From NCBI GenBank assembly GCA_021029595.1, contig JAJJOY010000007.1, forward strand, positions 1 through 64,000: DNA of 64,000 nucleotides, written 5' to 3'. Under the pieces are notes generated by a model. The model saw only the letters and a program-made list of their open reading frames with translations, had not been told where the DNA came from and searched no databases. Made by a program: the position numbers and the translations under genes. The first letter of the stretch is position 1. Every line of letters starts with the position of its first letter. Shown here one piece after another: positions 16,538 through 25,349 of this stretch. Origin of the DNA: Hominenteromicrobium mulieris. Lineage in GTDB: Bacteria; Bacillota; Clostridia; Oscillospirales; Acutalibacteraceae.

Positions 16538-18385
16538 ATGTGCGGCTTTGCCGGTTATATTCACAACTACGGAACGTTCGATAAAGAAGAAGTCATCCAT
16601 AAAATGGCCGACCGCATCAAGCACCGCGGCCCGGATGATGCCCATTATTACATTGACGACGGCATTGCCCTCGGTTTCCGCCGCCTTTCCATCATCGACC
16701 TCGAGGGCGGCAGACAGCCGATTTTAAACGAAGACGGCTCGCTCGTGCTGCTCTTTAACGGCGAAATTTACAACTATCAGGAGCTTCGCGAAGAGCTTAT
16801 CAAGGCCGGACACGTCTTCACCACAAAGACAGACAGCGAAACGATTCTGCACGGATACGAGGAATACGGCAAAAAAATCCTTGACCGTCTGCGCGGCATG
16901 TTTGCTTTCATCATCTGGAACAAGAACACAAAAGAGCTCTTTGGTGCACGCGATATTTTCGGCATCAAGCCGTTCTATTACTACAAAAAGGGCAAGGAAT
17001 TCATGTTCGGCAGCGAGATCAAAAGCTTTCTCTCTCACCCGAATTTTGAAAAAGAGCTCGACGAGGATATGATCCCGTTGTACCTTTCCTACGAGTACAG
17101 TCCGGACGAGCGCACAATTTTTAAAAATGTCTTCAAGCTGCCCGGCGCACACTGCTTCACCTACAAAAATGGCGAACTGAAAGTGGAGCGTTACTATAAG
17201 ATCGAATACAAGATTGAAGACGACAAATCGCTTGAATACTGGGAGGACGCCATCACAAAGGAGTTCACGGAGTCCGTCTCCATGCACCAGATTGCCGATG
17301 TTGAGGTCGGCTGCTTCCTCTCCTCCGGCGTGGATTCCAGCTATGTTGTGAAAGAAATCTCCAAGGGTACGAAGAAGGTCAAGACATTCTCCGTCGGCTA
17401 CGAGGAGGAAAAATACAGCGAGCTGCCGTATGCGCAGGACTTCTCCAATGTCATCGGCGTACCGAACATCGCGAATAAGGTTTCCGCAGATGAGTTCTTC
17501 GACGCGGTACCGGAGATTCAGTATTACATGGACGAGCCGCTGCCGAACCCCTCGGAGATCCCGCTCTACTTCCTCGCCAAAAATGCCCGCCGCTATGTGA
17601 AGGTCGTGCTTTCCGGTGAAGGTGCGGACGAGCTGTTCGGCGGCTACCCGATGTATCTTGCAGGCGGACACTTTGACCACTATTCGCATAAGGTACCGCG
17701 TCCGGTGCGTAAAGTCCTCGGCACGGTCGCAAAGCACTGCCCGAACTTCAAGGGCAAAAACTTCCTCGTGCGCGGCGCCATGGAGCCGTATCAGCGCTTT
17801 ATGCGCGCAAACTACGTTTTCCAGAGCGCAGAGCGCCAAAAATTCTTGAAGCGTCCCATCGCGAGCAAGGTTCCGGAGGAATACAGCAAGCGCTATTTCG
17901 ACGAAGTATCGAATCTCGACGAGCCGACCCAGCTTCAGTATGTGGACATGCACACGTGGATGATTTACGACATCCTACTGAAAGCCGACCGCATGAGTAT
18001 GGCAAACTCCCTTGAGCTGCGCGTACCGTTCCTCGATAAAAAGATGCTGGAGCTTTCCACACGCATTCCTTCCCGCTACCGTGCAGCAAACGAAACGACG
18101 AAGATCGCCCTGCGCGGCGCGGCTATCAAGCAGCTGCCGGAGCGTACCGCGAACAAAAAGAAGCTCGGCTTCCCTGTTCCGCTGAACGATTGGCTGCGTG
18201 AGGATAAGTACTACAACAAGGTCAAGGCGGCGTTCCAGAGCGATATTGCGGAGAAATTCTTCGTGACAAGCGAGCTGATGAAGCTGCTCGACGACCACAA
18301 GAGCGGCAAGGCGCTGAACATGCAGAAGATCTGGTCGTTCTATACGTTTATCCTTTGGTATGAGCAGTTCTTTGTGCTGAACTGA
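16538..18385 (+). CDS. asnB: Asparagine synthase-type amidotransferase, copy 2
   Basis: A 615-residue paralogue of the first AsnB, sharing most of the glutaminase domain word for word (IDLEGGRQPILNED, FTTKTDSE). Cys2 nucleophile (MCGFAGYI), RHRGPDD-type motif and pyrophosphate loop SSGVDSS at 262-268 are intact, as are GEGADELFGGY and RVPFLDKK. The middle of the synthetase domain (residues about 370-440) differs most between copies, which may reflect different acceptors, for example free aspartate versus wall-linked D-aspartate. AGGAGG lies before the ATG. Last gene of the operon, followed by a strong terminator. Confidence 0.9.
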   Translation: MCGFAGYIHNYGTFDKEEVIHKMADRIKHRGPDDAHYYIDDGIALGFRRLSIIDLEGGRQPILNEDGSLVLLFNGEIYNYQELREELIKAGHVFTTKTDSETILHGYEEYGKKILDRLRGMFAFIIWNKNTKELFGARDIFGIKPFYYYKKGKEFMFGSEIKSFLSHPNFEKELDEDMIPLYLSYEYSPDERTIFKNVFKLPGAHCFTYKNGELKVERYYKIEYKIEDDKSLEYWEDAITKEFTESVSMHQIADVEVGCFLSSGVDSSYVVKEISKGTKKVKTFSVGYEEEKYSELPYAQDFSNVIGVPNIANKVSADEFFDAVPEIQYYMDEPLPNPSEIPLYFLAKNARRYVKVVLSGEGADELFGGYPMYLAGGHFDHYSHKVPRPVRKVLGTVAKHCPNFKGKNFLVRGAMEPYQRFMRANYVFQSAERQKFLKRPIASKVPEEYSKRYFDEVSNLDEPTQLQYVDMHTWMIYDILLKADRMSMANSLELRVPFLDKKMLELSTRIPSRYRAANETTKIALRGAAIKQLPERTANKKKLGFPVPLNDWLREDKYYNKVKAAFQSDIAEKFFVTSELMKLLDDHKSGKALNMQKIWSFYTFILWYEQFFVLN

Positions 18386-18395
18386 ATATAGTCGA

Positions 18396-18432
18396 AAACA
18401 GCGTCAAATTACAGATTGGCGCTGTTTCTTTA
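18396..18432 (+). terminator. Terminator of the D-aspartate operon
   Basis: AAACAGCGTCAA and TTGGCGCTGTTT form a 12-bp stem with one wobble, loop of 8, then TTCTTT. Confidence 0.85.
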
Positions 18433-18469
18433 TGGAATTATTCTGTTTTGTTAACAACAGACAAGCAAA

Positions 18470-18525
18470 TTTTAAAGAAAAACAAAAGCTTTATTCTTCC
18501 CTTTTGGGGGCGGAATAAGGCTTTT
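18470..18525 (-). terminator. Terminator of AraC gene
   Basis: Minus-strand stem of AAGCCTTATTC with GAATAAAGCTT and a CCC/GGG inner part, followed by a T-rich tail (TTTTGTTTTTCTTT). Confidence 0.7.
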
Positions 18526-18537
18526 TCTTTTACCGCT

Positions 18538-19317
18538 TTATCGTCTTGCACGGCGGTACGCGGCCGGTGTTTCGCCGGTGATGCGTTTAAACTGGCGGAT
18601 GAAATGGTATGGGTCTGCATATCCGCTGTGCTCGGCAACTTCCGTGATGGGCAAGTCACTGCCGGAGAGCAATAAAGACTGTGCATAACGAATACGCGCT
18701 TCAATCAGGTCGCGCATGGGCGATGTACCAAAAACCGCGCGGTATAACGCATGCAGGTGCGAAGCGCTGACAGACGCAAGCGATGCCATTTGCGGCACAG
18801 TCCAGTGCTTTTCCGGATCAGAAAGCACCGTGTGACGCAGGTTCTGCATCTTTTCCCTATCTGCACGGCTGACCGCAGGTGAGTAGTTTTCTTCCGCTAT
18901 GGCGCGGGAGAAACGCACAAGAAATTCTGTGGTGTATGCTTCCAACAAGTCCTCCCGAAACGGTTCATTAGAGAAAAATGCAGCTTCCGTTTTTCGGAAA
19001 AGGCCGGAGATAAACTCTGCCGCACGTGGATAAAGCAGTGTGTTTTCTGGAATACGATAGCGCAAAAGCTGCACGCGAAAGCCAGGTGCAAAATGCGCCC
19101 AGTTGTGCGTGAGGTTACTGTCTGAGTGAAACCACTGTGGTTCATCCGGCGCATAGAAAATACACGCGCCGGGTCTTACTGTGACCTTTTCCCTGTTAAT
19201 TTCAATCTCCACGCTGTTCATAAAGTGCAAAAACGTGTAGATTTCAATGCCTGTTGGGCGCACAAGTGTAAACCCGGCTTTTTCCGGCCAATCGTGGCGA
19301 ATATCTGTAATCTCCAT
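18538..19317 (-). CDS. AraC-family transcriptional regulator
   Basis: A 259-residue regulator with an N-terminal cupin-like sensing domain (residues about 1-140) and two helix-turn-helix motifs in the last 100 residues; SLASVSASHLHALYRAVFGTSP and EVAEHSGYADPYHFIRQFKRITGETPAAYR mark the two recognition units. Divergent from the GH2 gene with about 180 bases between them, so it most likely activates that enzyme in response to its sugar. Its own promoter overlaps an inverted repeat that could be its operator. Confidence 0.88.
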   Translation of the reverse strand: MEITDIRHDWPEKAGFTLVRPTGIEIYTFLHFMNSVEIEINREKVTVRPGACIFYAPDEPQWFHSDSNLTHNWAHFAPGFRVQLLRYRIPENTLLYPRAAEFISGLFRKTEAAFFSNEPFREDLLEAYTTEFLVRFSRAIAEENYSPAVSRADREKMQNLRHTVLSDPEKHWTVPQMASLASVSASHLHALYRAVFGTSPMRDLIEARIRYAQSLLLSGSDLPITEVAEHSGYADPYHFIRQFKRITGETPAAYRRARR

Positions 19318-19338
19318 TTTGACGCCCCCTTTGCTTTA

Positions 19339-19372
19339 ATTATACTCAAAAATTCTATGTGTCGCAATAGAA
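19339..19372 (-). promoter_or_regulatory. Promoter of AraC gene with operator-like repeat
   Basis: Minus strand TTGCGA, 17-base spacer, TATAAT. An inverted repeat TTCTAT-N8-ATAGAA (19353-19372) covers the -35 box, as expected for autoregulation. Confidence 0.6.
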
Positions 19373-19400
19373 TAAGTCAATTTCCGCACATGATACGACA

Positions 19401-19429
19401 TTGTATTTTACAAAGAGATCGCGTACAAT
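19401..19429 (+). promoter_or_regulatory. Promoter of GH2 gene
   Basis: TTGTAT, 17-base spacer, TACAAT, 70 bases before the start codon and 29 bases from the operator-like repeat of the divergent regulator. Confidence 0.6.
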
Positions 19430-19498
19430 GAAACCGTAATCAAAAAGCGCGGCAGAAATTGGGATTTGCCGTCTTTTCGAGGAAAGGATGTACGAAAA

Positions 19499-21205
19499 AT
19501 GAGTAATATACCGAGGAAAGAATATCCGCGCCCGCAGTTTGTGCGCGAAAACTGGATGAACCTGAACGGCACATGGGCGTTTGAGATCGATAACGGCCGC
19601 AGCGGTGAGGCGCGCGGCTTACAGAAGGTCGGCACAGCGCTCAGCGGGGAGATCACCGTGCCGTTCTGCCCGGAAAGCGAACTTTCCGGTGTGCAGCACA
19701 CGGATTTCATGTACGGTGTGTGGTATAAGCGCACTGTAACGGTCACAGAAAAACAGCTGAAGGGCCGCGCCGTGCTGCATTTCGGCGCTGTGGATTATTG
19801 CGCAAAAGTTTTTGTGAACGGCAAGCTTGCCGGCACACACAAGGGCGGCTATGTTTCGTTTGAGTTTGACGTGACCGCACTTTTAAAAGCGGGCGAAAAT
19901 GAAATTGCCGTCTACGCCGAAGATAATACGCGCGACCGCCTCATCCCGAGCGGCAAGCAGAGCGAGCAATATAACTCATACGGCTGCTTCTACACGCGCA
20001 CCACGGGCATTTGGCAGACCGTATGGCTGGAGTTCACCCCGAAGGCTTATATTTCCCGCGTGCAGTATTATCCGAACATCACTGCAGGCACGGTGACGGT
20101 GACCGCAGAGCTGGTCGGTACGGCAAACCTCACAGCAACGGCTTCGTTTGAAGGCAAAGAAATGGGCAGCTACACAGCAGAAAACGCCTGCGGCACGCAT
20201 ACATTCACGATAAAGCTGAGCGAAAAGCATCTGTGGGATGTCGGCTGCGGCAATCTGTATGACGTTGCATTCGCTTTCGGTGAAGATAACGTCACGAGTT
20301 ATTTCGGTCTGCGCGAAGTGCGCCTGGACGGCCACAAGTTCCGCATCAACGGCCGCTCTGTTTTCCAGCGTCTGGTGCTCGACCAAGGCTTCTATCCGGA
20401 TGGCATCTACACTGCGCCGAGCGACGAAGCGCTTGAAAACGACATTAAGCTCTCCCTTGCCGTCGGTTTCAACGGTGCCAGACTGCATGAGAAGATTTTT
20501 GAAGAGCGCTTCCTCTACCACGCGGACCGCTTAGGCTATATCGTTTGGGGCGAATTCCCGAACTGGGGTCTCGATTCCTCCTATGCCGATTCCGTTTACG
20601 GCATTTTACCGGAGTGGACGGAAGAGATCCGCCGCGATTTTAACCACCCGGCTATTGTCGGCTGGTGTCCGTACAACGAGACATGGGATACTGACGGCAG
20701 GAAACAGTTTGACGACGCACTCGACATCGTCTACAGAGCAACGAAAGCGCTTGATCCTACCCGTCCGTGTATTGATACGAGCGGCAACTATCATGTGGCA
20801 ACTGATATTTTCTGCGTGCATGATTACGAGCAGAACCCGGAGATCTTTAAGGAGCACTATGACAAGCTAATGACCGAGGGAACACTGTTTGACAACCACG
20901 CGCACCGCCAGACCTACAAGGGCGAAGCGACGTTCGTCAGCGAATACGGCGGCATTCAGTGGAGTCAGGACGAGAGCGGTTGGGGCTACGGCACCGGTCC
21001 GAAGACCGAAGAAGAATTCCTCACGCGCTTTAAGGGCCTTACAGACGCATTGCTTGATAACAGTGAAATGTTCGGTCTTTGCTACACGCAGCTGACCGAC
21101 GTGGAGCAGGAACAGAACGGCCTTTACACCTATCAGAGAAAGCCGAAGTTTGATCCCGCGTTCTTCCACGGCGTTTTGAGTCGCAAAGCCGCAATCGAAG
21201 ACTAA
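19499..21205 (+). CDS. Glycoside hydrolase family 2 protein
   Basis: Cytoplasmic retaining glycosidase, 568 residues, of the beta-galactosidase/beta-glucuronidase family. Domain order is sugar-binding jelly roll (about 1-180, with LNGTWAFEID), immunoglobulin-like (about 180-280) and a TIM barrel. The acid/base Glu394 is in GWCPYNETW and the nucleophile Glu482 in VSEYGG. The NxKG motif that marks true beta-glucuronidases was not found, and the protein is shorter than LacZ (about 1000), so the glycone is left open. ATG 19499 is chosen over a TTG 33 bases upstream. No signal peptide, so it acts on imported sugars. Confidence 0.87.
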   Translation: MSNIPRKEYPRPQFVRENWMNLNGTWAFEIDNGRSGEARGLQKVGTALSGEITVPFCPESELSGVQHTDFMYGVWYKRTVTVTEKQLKGRAVLHFGAVDYCAKVFVNGKLAGTHKGGYVSFEFDVTALLKAGENEIAVYAEDNTRDRLIPSGKQSEQYNSYGCFYTRTTGIWQTVWLEFTPKAYISRVQYYPNITAGTVTVTAELVGTANLTATASFEGKEMGSYTAENACGTHTFTIKLSEKHLWDVGCGNLYDVAFAFGEDNVTSYFGLREVRLDGHKFRINGRSVFQRLVLDQGFYPDGIYTAPSDEALENDIKLSLAVGFNGARLHEKIFEERFLYHADRLGYIVWGEFPNWGLDSSYADSVYGILPEWTEEIRRDFNHPAIVGWCPYNETWDTDGRKQFDDALDIVYRATKALDPTRPCIDTSGNYHVATDIFCVHDYEQNPEIFKEHYDKLMTEGTLFDNHAHRQTYKGEATFVSEYGGIQWSQDESGWGYGTGPKTEEEFLTRFKGLTDALLDNSEMFGLCYTQLTDVEQEQNGLYTYQRKPKFDPAFFHGVLSRKAAIED

Positions 21206-21217
21206 CAGATACGTTTG

Positions 21218-21251
21218 GTGCCCGCAGTTTTTCCGCTGCGGGCACTTTTTT
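21218..21251 (+). terminator. Terminator of GH2 gene
   Basis: GTGCCCGCAG and CTGCGGGCAC form a 10-bp stem, followed by TTTTTTA. Confidence 0.88.
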
Positions 21252-21291
21252 ATCAAAATACAGGAATTTTGTTGATTTTCGTCATACGTAC

Positions 21292-21320
21292 GTCACAAAT
21301 GCATAGTATTCTATATAATA
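21292..21320 (+). promoter_or_regulatory. Promoter of anchored Cys/His protein gene
   Basis: GTCACA, 17-base spacer, TATAAT, 57 bases before the start. Confidence 0.55.
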
Positions 21321-21376
21321 GAGTAATTTTGGGCAGCAAGCTTCTGCTGCCGGATGCTGTTCTGAGGAGCGTATTT

Positions 21377-22273
21377 ATGCCGCAAAATCACTTTAGAGAA
21401 CCGAAAAACCGACGTGAACATCTTCTCTCTTCCCTACCAATCGTCTTGCCGGTGGCAGCCGTGACGATATCCGCCGCCGCGTTTGGTCTGCTGTTCCTGC
21501 AAGGGAATCCAGTGGAAAGCGTGGAAGAATCCCTCACATACACTGCAGCGATTGGCGCAGCTGACGAGCAGGTGGAAATGTACGTCTACGACGCGGGCAA
21601 CGATGAAGTTGAGGAAGCCGAAGAAGAAGCTTCGGAAATGAATGCCGCGTCTTCCTATGCCGCGAAAGAGCGCATTTTGCCGGCTGGCGAAGTAGAAGAC
21701 ACCGCTGAGCTTGTAGATGCATACAGCTCTGTGCCACTATTTGTTTCAAGCGGCAATCTTGCGGAGCAAGGCGTGCAGACACGGCTTGAGCTGCTTGAAG
21801 ATTATTTTCCAAACGGCATGTACTGGAACCATGTCGGTGTGGACACAAGCGAAATGACGGCAGACGAAATTGCCATGTGCGTTACAGACACGCCGTGCAA
21901 CCATTCCGTTTATGGTTATGGAAACTGCAACATTTATAACGGTCTGATGGATGATTTTTTCCCGCAGTACGAAGACGAAACGCAATGCCTCGGCTACGCT
22001 TCCCTCATCAGTGACCTGCTGTTCGGCTACGATGCACCGATTACGGAGTTTTATGACTTTGACGAGCTGCGCATCGGCGATCACATCCGCATGGGTTGGT
22101 ATGAGCACTCGATGATCGTGACGGATATCGACTGGGATACCGATACCATTACCGTGACGGAAGTGAATGTAGATTATGAAAACTGCCAGATCTCTTGGGG
22201 TCGGCAGATCACCCGCAGCGAGCTTTTCGGCATGGAAGGCGACCTTACCTATTACACGCGCTACGCAAATTAA
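21377..22273 (+). CDS. Membrane-anchored protein with papain-like Cys-His-Asn residues
   Basis: A 298-residue protein of no recognised family. A basic N terminus precedes one hydrophobic segment (about residues 20-42), giving a type II anchor or uncleaved signal; then comes an acidic linker of about 90 residues (EVEEAEEEASE). The C-terminal domain has Cys204 in QCLGYASL at the start of a helix, His244 in YEHSMIV and Asn264 in VTEVN, the order of NlpC/P60- or CHAP-like peptidases and amidases. This suggests an extracellular cysteine peptidase or amidase, perhaps acting on the wall; that is inference. GAGGAG precedes the ATG by 7 bases; it is a single-gene unit with its own promoter and terminator. 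Confidence 0.6.
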   Translation: MPQNHFREPKNRREHLLSSLPIVLPVAAVTISAAAFGLLFLQGNPVESVEESLTYTAAIGAADEQVEMYVYDAGNDEVEEAEEEASEMNAASSYAAKERILPAGEVEDTAELVDAYSSVPLFVSSGNLAEQGVQTRLELLEDYFPNGMYWNHVGVDTSEMTADEIAMCVTDTPCNHSVYGYGNCNIYNGLMDDFFPQYEDETQCLGYASLISDLLFGYDAPITEFYDFDELRIGDHIRMGWYEHSMIVTDIDWDTDTITVTEVNVDYENCQISWGRQITRSELFGMEGDLTYYTRYAN

Positions 22274-22287
22274 AAATCGGTTATTCT

Positions 22288-22332
22288 GCGCCTCGGCAAG
22301 ATTTTGATGTCTTGTCGGGGCACATTTTATAT
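22288..22332 (+). terminator. Terminator of Cys/His protein gene
   Basis: GCGCCTCGGCAAGA pairs with TCTTGTCGGGGCAC (one mismatch, two wobbles), followed by ATTTTATATTT. Confidence 0.6.
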
Positions 22333-22351
22333 TTCCCAAAAGTTATACGAT

Positions 22352-22390
22352 ACAAAAACACCCCGAACGACGCAAAATCGTTCGGGGTGT
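22352..22390 (-). terminator. Terminator of rpsB-tsf operon
   Basis: Perfect 13-bp stem ACACCCCGAACGA/TCGTTCGGGGTGT, with TTTTTGTAT following on the minus strand. Confidence 0.92.
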
Positions 22391-22408
22391 GCTGATTCAA
22401 AGAATCAA

Positions 22409-23329
22409 TTATTTAACCATGTTGGCAACTTCGCTTGCGAAATCGTCGTTTCTCTTCTCGAGGCCTTCGCCCTTCTCGAAGCGAACGAAATCCGTAACCT
22501 TCATCGTGCCGCCGGCCTTCTTTGCTTCCTCAGCAATGTACTGCTCAACGGAGAGGTCGCCGTTCTTAACGAACGCCTGCTGCAGGAGGCAGTTGTTCTC
22601 ATAGAACTTGCCGATTCTGCCGGTAACCATCTTCTCGATGATGTTCTGCGGCTTCTTGGAGTTCTTCGGATCGTTCTGAATCTGAACCATGAGGATTTCT
22701 TTTTCCTTATCGAGTGCTTCAGCCGGAACCGTGGACTTATCGAGATAAGCCGGATTCAGAGCGGCAATCTGCATTGCGACGTCCTTGCCGCACTCGTTGA
22801 GAACTTCTGCCGGAATGTTCTCGGTCTCAAAACGAACGAGAACGCCGATTCTGCCGCCGCCGTGTACGTAAGCAACGCAGTCGCCCTCGTAACGGACGAA
22901 ACGACGGATCTTGATATTCTCGCCGATGGTGAGAATCTTATCCTTCAGCATAGCATCAACAGTCATATCGGAGCCGTGTGCCTTAGCTGCAAGGAGAGCT
23001 TCAACGTCTGCCGGGTTCTCATAGATAACAGTCTCGGCACAGGTCTTAACGAAATCGATGAACTGAGCATTCTTCGCAACGAAGTCGGTCTCAGCGTTGA
23101 CTTCGATCACAACGCCAACCTTACCGCACTCGCTGACCATAGCGTATGCAACACCCTCAGCTGCAATACGGCTTGCCTTCTTAACGGAAGCTGCAAGACC
23201 CTTCTCGCGGAGAATCTCGGTTGCCTTCTCTACATCGCCCTCAGCCTCTGTGAGAGCCTTTTTGCAATCCATCATGCCGCAGCCTGTCTTAGCGCGCAGA
23301 TCTGCAACGTCCTTAGCTGTGAAATTCAT
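22409..23329 (-). CDS. tsf: Elongation factor Ts
   Basis: Guanine nucleotide exchange factor for EF-Tu. 306 residues. N-terminal UBA-like domain with DLRAKTGCGMMDCKKAL, and the EF-Tu contact TDFVAKN around residue 80, followed by the two alpha/beta core repeats. Lies 70 bases downstream of rpsB in the classic rpsB-tsf order. Confidence 0.97.
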   Translation of the reverse strand: MNFTAKDVADLRAKTGCGMMDCKKALTEAEGDVEKATEILREKGLAASVKKASRIAAEGVAYAMVSECGKVGVVIEVNAETDFVAKNAQFIDFVKTCAETVIYENPADVEALLAAKAHGSDMTVDAMLKDKILTIGENIKIRRFVRYEGDCVAYVHGGGRIGVLVRFETENIPAEVLNECGKDVAMQIAALNPAYLDKSTVPAEALDKEKEILMVQIQNDPKNSKKPQNIIEKMVTGRIGKFYENNCLLQQAFVKNGDLSVEQYIAEEAKKAGGTMKVTDFVRFEKGEGLEKRNDDFASEVANMVK

Positions 23330-23399
23330 TTCAAATCACCATTCCTTGTAGAATCTTAAACTCTATATCAAACGAAAGGAATTTTTAACCGAAATTAAA

Positions 23400-24137
23400 T
23401 TATTCCTCGGTCTCAGCAGCAGCTTCTTCGGTCTCCTCAGCAGCAGCGCCCATACGGCCCTCGCGGCCTTCGATGATAGCGTTAGCCATAGCACCTGCGA
23501 TGAGCTTAACAGCGCGGATAGCGTCGTCGTTGCCCGGGATAACGTAGTCAATCTCGTCCGGATCGCAGTTGGTATCTACGATTGCAACGATCGGAATACC
23601 GAGCTTCTTAGCTTCGGAAACAGCGATTCTTTCCTTTCTCGGGTCAACAATGAACAGTGCGCCCGGGAACTCCTTCATGTCCTTGATGCCGCCAAGATAC
23701 TTTTCGAGCTTTTCGATCTCGAGCTCAAGCTTGCTGACTTCCTTCTTCGGGAGCAGTTCGAAGGTGCCGTCTTCCTGCATCTTGCGCAGCTGTGCAAGTC
23801 TCTGGATTCTGCGGCGAATGGTCGTGAAGTTGGTGAGCATGCCGCCCAGCCAACGAGCATTTACATAGTAAGCGCCTGCGCGGAGAGCCTCTTCCTTAAC
23901 GGACTCCTGAGCCTGCTTCTTCGTGCCTACGAAGAGAACGCTCTTGCCTTCCATGGAAAGGTCACGAACGAAGTTGTAAGCCTCTTCGAGCTTCTTAACG
24001 GTCTTCTGCAGGTCGATGATGTAGATACCGTTTCTCTCCGTGAAGATGTACTGTGCCATCTTCGGGTTCCATCTTCTTGTCTGGTGACCGAAGTGAACAC
24101 CGGCCTCCAGAAGCTGCTTCATTGATACGACTGCCAT
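23400..24137 (-). CDS. rpsB: 30S ribosomal protein S2
   Basis: Small-subunit protein of 245 residues with [43 protein letters not shown] and the late DTNCDP and [10 protein letters not shown] motifs. The frame is open to 24311, but the ATG at 24137 follows a perfect AAGGAGGT by 8 bases. The C-terminal tail is rich in Glu and Ala. Confidence 0.97.
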   Translation of the reverse strand: MAVVSMKQLLEAGVHFGHQTRRWNPKMAQYIFTERNGIYIIDLQKTVKKLEEAYNFVRDLSMEGKSVLFVGTKKQAQESVKEEALRAGAYYVNARWLGGMLTNFTTIRRRIQRLAQLRKMQEDGTFELLPKKEVSKLELEIEKLEKYLGGIKDMKEFPGALFIVDPRKERIAVSEAKKLGIPIVAIVDTNCDPDEIDYVIPGNDDAIRAVKLIAGAMANAIIEGREGRMGAAAEETEEAAAETEE

Positions 24138-24261
24138 TTGAAAATACCTCCTTGGTTTTTCCTCCGCCGGGCTGATATTTTCGGGGAAAACCGCTTTCGC
24201 GGCACCAATCCGAGAGCCTCGGCGTGCGTTTTTGCTTGCAGAATCTGCAAATCGCTGAACT

Positions 24262-24290
24262 ATTATAGCATAACATGCCGGGTAAAGCAA
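24262..24290 (-). promoter_or_regulatory. Promoter of rpsB-tsf
   Basis: Minus strand TTGCTT, 17-base spacer, TATAAT with TG extension. The leader is about 120 bases and contains a CCGA/TCGG hairpin and a CCGC-GAAA-GCGG hairpin; autoregulation by S2 is possible. Confidence 0.7.
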
Positions 24291-24297
24291 GTGTTTT

Positions 24298-24588
24298 CTA
24301 TCCGTTTTCAAAGAAATTTTGTAAGAAGCTGCGCTTCGGTGTCCGCTTTACGGGAATGTGATCGACCAGCACCGCATCCTCCCCAATGGTCTTCACAGCG
24401 CTCCATGGGATCACACAGTCATTCTCTCTGCCAAACAATCCGAAAAAGCGCGGACGGCCGTACACCACGATCGCCGTCAGTGCCGCCTGCTGTGTATCAA
24501 ATTCAATATCGCCGAGATACCCGATGCGCGAGCCATCCAAAACACTGATAACTTCTCGCCCATGCATTTCTCCGATGCGTTCTAACAT
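24298..24588 (-). CDS. YlmC/YmxH-family PRC-barrel sporulation protein
   Basis: A 96-residue PRC-barrel-type small protein: [24 protein letters not shown] at the start, then [17 protein letters not shown]. This pattern is that of the YlmC/YmxH family conserved in endospore formers, of unclear function. ATG 24588 follows GGGAG by 5 bases; the open frame upstream is not needed. Consistent with dpaAB elsewhere in the window. Confidence 0.8.
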   Translation of the reverse strand: MLERIGEMHGREVISVLDGSRIGYLGDIEFDTQQAALTAIVVYGRPRFFGLFGRENDCVIPWSAVKTIGEDAVLVDHIPVKRTPKRSFLQNFFENG

Positions 24589-24645
24589 ATCGCTCCCCCG
24601 TTTCGCCGTATTTTTCCGATACAGCCTATGCACAGTAGGGATACA

Positions 24646-25212
24646 TTATGCGTTTGCATCCTTTAAAATGACTTCGGCAATCGTTTCGGCGGCAAGGTTC
24701 GAGCCCGCTTCGTTCGGATGGCTGCCGTCGTCGTTGAACAGATTATCGGTTTCGGTTTTTTCATAAAATGCACTGCCGACATCGGCGAGCAGCGTGTGGT
24801 TTTTCTCTGCCGCTTCTGCATAGGCTTCGTGCATTTTGCGGTACATCTCATCGTAATCTATACCGAATTTTTGAAGCTGTTTGCCGTCTTTTTGGTATGC
24901 CCATGTCGCATACAGAACAGGTACGGCACCGTTTTCACGAATTTTACCGCACAAATCTTTCACGCTCTGCATAAAACTTTCCTTTGCTGTGATAGGGCCG
25001 TTGCTCATCTCCTGCAAAACGACGTAATCCCATTTTTCATTTTGCAGCAGCTCCAATGCTTTTGCGCCGAGCCTTGTTTCAGGGTTCAGCTGCTCACGTA
25101 AGCGTGCACCGCCGCGTGTGTTCTGTACTACTTCGGCACCCGTGATTTCCGCCAGTATACTCGGCAGATCATTTGTAAAAATATAGCTGTTTCCAAGCAT
25201 TAAAATGCGCAT
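24646..25212 (-). CDS. SGNH/GDSL-type hydrolase
   Basis: A 188-residue cytoplasmic esterase-like protein. Ser9 in LGNSYIF is the nucleophile of block I, the glycine of block II is likely in NTRGGARLRE, and Asp162-Gly-Ser-His165 (DDGSHPN) gives the catalytic pair in block V. Block III Asn is not obvious; QEMSNGP around residue 71 is a candidate. No signal peptide. The substrate is unknown; relatives deacetylate sugars. GGAG lies 8 bases before the ATG. Confidence 0.8.
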   Translation of the reverse strand: MRILMLGNSYIFTNDLPSILAEITGAEVVQNTRGGARLREQLNPETRLGAKALELLQNEKWDYVVLQEMSNGPITAKESFMQSVKDLCGKIRENGAVPVLYATWAYQKDGKQLQKFGIDYDEMYRKMHEAYAEAAEKNHTLLADVGSAFYEKTETDNLFNDDGSHPNEAGSNLAAETIAEVILKDANA

Positions 25213-25274
25213 ATTTATTTCTCCTATCCTCATGGTACTTTATCATTTATAATATAGCACATTTTCGCAGTTTA

Positions 25275-25310
25275 GACAAGAAAAGCCGCCCGGTTTTTAC
25301 ACCGAGCGGC
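25275..25310 (-). terminator. Terminator of amine dehydrogenase-like gene
   Basis: GCCGCTCGG/CCGGGCGGC stem on the minus strand followed by TTTTCTTGTC. Confidence 0.8.
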
Positions 25311-25349
25311 GAAATTCACTTGTTTCTTTTTAGTATTTTCTTGCTTTAA

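Noticed and set aside
19499-21205. Beta-glucuronidase
   Set aside because: GH2 fold and catalytic residues fit, but the NxKG motif used to bind glucuronides was not found.
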